Of a DNA stretch of 43,707 nt, positions 41,795-43,707 are shown in pieces. This DNA is from Larkinella humicola (GTDB lineage Bacteria > Bacteroidota > Bacteroidia > Cytophagales > Spirosomataceae), in assembly GCF_008727875.1 (NCBI RefSeq), contig NZ_VTWS01000014.1:1-43707 (forward strand), given 5' to 3'. The notes beneath the pieces were generated by a model, which saw nothing but the letters and a program-made list of their open reading frames with translations, made no database searches and was not told the origin of the DNA. Each line of letters begins with the position of its first letter. The stretch's first letter is position 1. The position numbers were made by a program, and so were the translations under genes.

Positions 41795-41989
41795 GTACGA
41801 ACGCTATTCAAGCGATGGTTTTGATAGTTTGGCTGACCAGCCTTATCGACGTACCAGTACCTGGAACCAACTGCCATCCGTTGAGAAAAGCCGAATTGTT
41901 GAACTAGCCTTAGAGCGACCCGATCTTTCGTGTCGAGAATTAGCCTGTCATATCGTTGATAATGAGCATTGGTTTGTGTCAGAGTCAAC

Positions 41990-42004
41990 CGCCGGGCGGC
42001 CCCG
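41990..42004 (-). repeat. 15-bp interlocked palindrome, copy H (in-frame)
   Basis: On the minus strand it reads CGGGGCCGCCCGGCG followed by G: the same element one base shorter. Being 15 bp it adds five codons (AGRPR) without shifting orfB. Its removal restores SEST-VYRILK. Confidence 0.8.
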
Positions 42005-42424
42005 CGTTTACCGTATTCTAAAGAGCCGAGGGCTGGTGACTACTCCGGCTTATCGGTTGATGGAAGCAGCTGATCATTTCTACAATCCTACTACGGCTCC
42101 CAATCAACTCTGGCAGACTGACTTTACATACTTCAAGATCAAGCACTGGGGTTGGTATTATCTATCAACCGTGCTGGATGACTACTCACGCTATATACTG
42201 GCTTGGGAGTTGTGTCCGGGTATGCAAGCGGTAGATGTGGAGCGAACGGTGCAAGCCGCTTTGCGAGCCAGTAGTTTGAAGGCAGGTCAGCGGCCTCGTA
42301 TTCTGTCAGACAATGACTCAGCCTATGTGTCCCGGTATCTGAAGGAGTATTTGAAAGGGGAAGGCATTGATCATGTTCGGAGCACTCCCTTTCATCCAAT
42401 GACTCAAGGTAAGATTGAACGCTA

Positions 42425-42440
42425 ACGGTCCGCCGTCGCG
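42425..42440 (+). repeat. 16-bp interlocked palindrome, copy E
   Basis: ACGGTCCGCCGTCGCG followed by G: arm ACGG, loop TCCG, arm CCGT, then CGCG+G. It sits in the conserved GKIERYHR motif of orfB and creates a stop at the Tyr codon. Exact removal leaves TAG where TAC or TAT is expected, so one target base may have been replaced on insertion. Confidence 0.8.
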
Positions 42441-42660
42441 GCACCGATCCATGAAAAATGTCCTGTTATTGGAGCACTATTACAGTCCCGATGAACTAAG
42501 AACACGTCTGGCTGAATGGGTGGACTACTATAATCATCACCGGTACCATGAATCACTGGATAATGTACGGCCAGCGGATGCCTACTGGGGTCGCCAAGAT
42601 CAGATTCTGGCAGATCGGCAAAAAACTAAGCAGCTAACCTTGTCCCAATGACGAAAAAAG

Positions 42661-42676
42661 CGGTCCGCCGCCGCGG
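42661..42676 (+). repeat. 16-bp interlocked palindrome, copy F
   Basis: GCGGTCCGCCGCCGCG followed by G: arm GCGG, loop TCCG, arm CCGC, then CGCG+G. It lies between the orfB stop and the right IS end. Confidence 0.85.
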
Positions 42677-42755
42677 CATATTTTTCAGCGAGTTCAAAGT
42701 GGCTAAAACCTTCTCTTTTCACCCGTATCGGTCCACTTTTGGTTGACGACGTACA

Positions 42756-43440
42756 CATGTTGTTGAACAGGCAACCAATGGGAAAGTAGCCTTATATCGG
42801 CTGAAACAAATACAGCCGGATATAATTATCTGCGATGTCATGATGCCCCAGATGGATGGTTTTACGTTTTTGCATACCATCAAACAAAACCTTTCGGCAC
42901 ATTCCCGTGATTTTACTGACGGCTAAAGTAGCCAGAGAAGACCGGATTGTGGGTCTGAAACAGGGTGCAATCGACTATTTAACGAAGCCTTTTTTGAAAG
43001 AAGAGCTGTTGCTAAAGGTCAAAAATCATGTTCAGTTAAAAACGGATGTTACGGCCATTATTTGCCAGCAGGAAGGTGAAAAAGCTGTCCTGACTGTTCA
43101 GTTTGTTAAACGGGTAACGGAACTACTGGAAGCGCATTATTCCCAAAAAGATTACCAGCTCAGTAAATTGACCGACGGATTAGTCATGAGTCGCTCGGCA
43201 GTCCAGCGGAATCTGAAGCGTTATTTTTCCAAAAATTTTCTGGAGTTGCTCAAAGAATTCCGCCTTCGAAAGTCAACGGATTATCTCATCAACACGGATT
43301 TGTCCCTGGAACGAATCGCCGGGCAGTGCGGTTTTGGAAGCCAGTCTTATTTTTCCTCCTCGTTCAAAACGGCCTTTGCGTGCTCTCCGCTGCGTTATCG
43401 AACGGAAAAGCAATTTCTCCGGCAGATAAACGAGACGTGA
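42756..43440 (+). pseudogene. Receiver-AraC type response regulator, truncated and frameshifted
   Basis: Immediately after the IS end the frame reads VVEQATNGKVALYRLKQIQPDIIICDVMMPQMDGFTFLHTIKQN, a receiver domain with phospho-acceptor Asp in ICDVMMP but lacking its first strand. One extra base near 42892 shifts the frame; it continues as HIPVILLTAKVAREDRIVGLKQGAIDYLTKPF. Then follow a linker and an AraC-type HTH: FVKRVTELLEAHYSQKDYQLSKLTDGLVMSRSAVQRNLKRYF, LERIAGQCGFGSQSYFSSSFKTAFACSPLRYR. The layout matches the C-terminal part of a hybrid two-component system or a stand-alone regulator. A C-terminal product from 42856 could still carry the DNA-binding domain. Confidence 0.85.
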
Positions 43441-43526
43441 GTCAAGAATTTTCGGGCACCATGAGCGGCAGGTGCAACCAAAAAAGCGAAATTAAAACTC
43501 CAATTTTCATTTTTGGCCGCGCCACG

Positions 43527-43542
43527 ACGGTCCGCCGATGCG
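43527..43542 (+). repeat. 16-bp interlocked palindrome, copy G
   Basis: ACGGTCCGCCGATGCG followed by G: arm ACGG, loop TCCG, arm CCGA (terminal pair lost), then TGCG+G. It lies outside the IS at 41095-42755. Confidence 0.75.
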
Positions 43543-43673
43543 GTGGCCCCATTTGGTAGCGAAGACCTGCGTACCAATTCGGTTTGGTATCCTCGCTCAA
43601 TAAGTGGGTGTATTTATAGAACATCCCAACTTTGTTTGCATTAACGCTGTTAACGAAAGTACGCCTACGTTGA

Positions 43674-43688
43674 CATTTTATAGCAACC
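43674..43688. repeat. 15-bp terminal inverted repeat, right copy
   Basis: CATTTTATAGCAACC, the exact reverse complement of 8-22. See the left copy for interpretation. Confidence 0.4.
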
Positions 43689-43707
43689 TCTCCACGTACC
43701 TTCTTTC

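Larger units (their letters stand above)
41653..42651 (+). pseudogene. IS3-family orfB (DDE integrase), multiply interrupted
   Basis: Reading from ATG at 41653: MTKSEKM, break at 41674, EIITLVEQSPLSVKATLRELGINRSTFYEW, break at 41779, YERYSSDGFDSLADQPYRRTS..., a 15-bp in-frame insert at 41990 (adds AGRPR inside SEST-VYRILK), then QTDFTYFKIKHWGWYYLSTVLDDYSRYILAWEL with the first catalytic Asp and ILSDNDSAYVS with the second. A break at 42425 lies between GKIER and HRSMKNVLLLEHYY. It ends DQILADRQKTKQLTLSQ. Removing 16 bp at three sites restores the frame. At the 42425 site the restored Tyr codon would read TAG, so one extra substitution is present. Without that it would encode about 310-330 aa. 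Confidence 0.88.
41095..42755 (+). mobile_element. IS3-family insertion sequence, 1661 bp, degenerate
   Basis: The ends are imperfect inverted repeats of about 46 bp: left TGTACGTCGTCAA...AAAGTGGAC...GGGTGAAAA, and right the reverse complement ending GACGACGTACA. They begin TG and end CA, as in IS3. Two consecutive frames follow: orfA (HTH) and orfB (DDE integrase), both frame-broken by 16-bp micro-palindromes. No target-site duplication is apparent (left flank ...TTTAGA, right flank CATG...). It carries eight micro-palindromic insertions at 41156, 41343, 41451, 41674, 41779, 41990, 42425 and 42661. The right end abuts a truncated response regulator gene. Confidence 0.9.
43507..43707 (-). pseudogene. 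Partial unknown gene with micro-palindrome near its 3' end
   Basis: An open minus-strand frame enters from the window's right edge and reads TFVNSVNANKVGMFYKY, THLLSEDTKPNWYAGLRYQ, MGPP before hitting the 16-bp palindrome at 43527-43542. With the element removed it would end PPWRGQK and a stop at 43507. With it, the frame reads on into unrelated sequence. I do not recognise the family; the 15-bp end repeat lies within the frame. Confidence 0.4.

Noticed and set aside
1-43707. CRISPR arrays, tRNA, rRNA, phage structural genes or toxin-antitoxin pairs.
   Set aside because: No regularly spaced repeats, no cloverleaf or rRNA signatures and no matching protein motifs were seen.

Overview
The window looks like chromosomal DNA of a Bacteroidota bacterium of the Cytophagales, probably Spirosoma/Larkinella-like. 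This is inferred from the SusC/SusD pair, abundant Sec-exported proteins and lipoproteins, HxlR/LytTR/HisKA_2 regulators, weak Shine-Dalgarno signals and roughly 50% GC. No rRNA, tRNA or CRISPR array was seen.

Layout. (1) 1-4.2 kb: an IS3-type transposase remnant, a truncated NAD(P)-binding protein, an alginate-export-like porin, and a divergent HxlR regulator/alpha-beta hydrolase pair with palindromic operator candidates. (2) 4.2-26.7 kb: one long minus-strand locus. In transcription order it holds SusC, SusD, two tiny membrane proteins, a sterol desaturase-type hydroxylase, two sulfatases, an NTF2-like protein, three sulfatases, a rhodanese, an FG-GAP protein, a DUF4350-like protein, two sulfatases and a rhodanese-thioredoxin fusion. 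That makes seven sulfatases with no glycoside hydrolase or polysaccharide lyase. I read it as a TonB-dependent uptake and periplasmic desulfation locus for an organosulfate, not a normal polysaccharide utilisation locus. (3) 26.7-28.4 kb: gene-poor, with IS21 debris and a possible group II intron remnant. (4) 28.4-37.8 kb: plus-strand genes: a LytTR response regulator, an SDR reductase, several small secreted NTF2-like/RidA/GNAT-type proteins, and a large propeller sensor kinase that may be the LytTR partner. (5) 37.8-43.7 kb: a decayed accessory region with an ABM protein, a VOC protein, a kinase fragment, a 1.66 kb IS3-family element and a response regulator broken at the IS edge.

The most unusual signal is a family of very short GC-rich insertions. 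Ten copies of a 16-bp element (one is 15 bp) share an architecture rather than a sequence: a 4-nt arm, a loop usually NCCG, the reverse complement of the arm, then four bases ending in CG, nearly always followed by G. The arms co-vary between copies. Eight copies lie inside the single IS at 41095-42755. Removing 16 bp at the copies in orfA and orfB restores the reading frames. One reverse-oriented 15-bp copy is an in-frame five-codon insert. None was seen in the 22-kb sulfatase locus. A second kind of micro-element, 21 bp with a CCAAT loop and a compensated stem, sits in frame twice inside the sensor kinase gene. These resemble in concept the very small mobile repeats described in cyanobacteria. 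I know of no description of this family.
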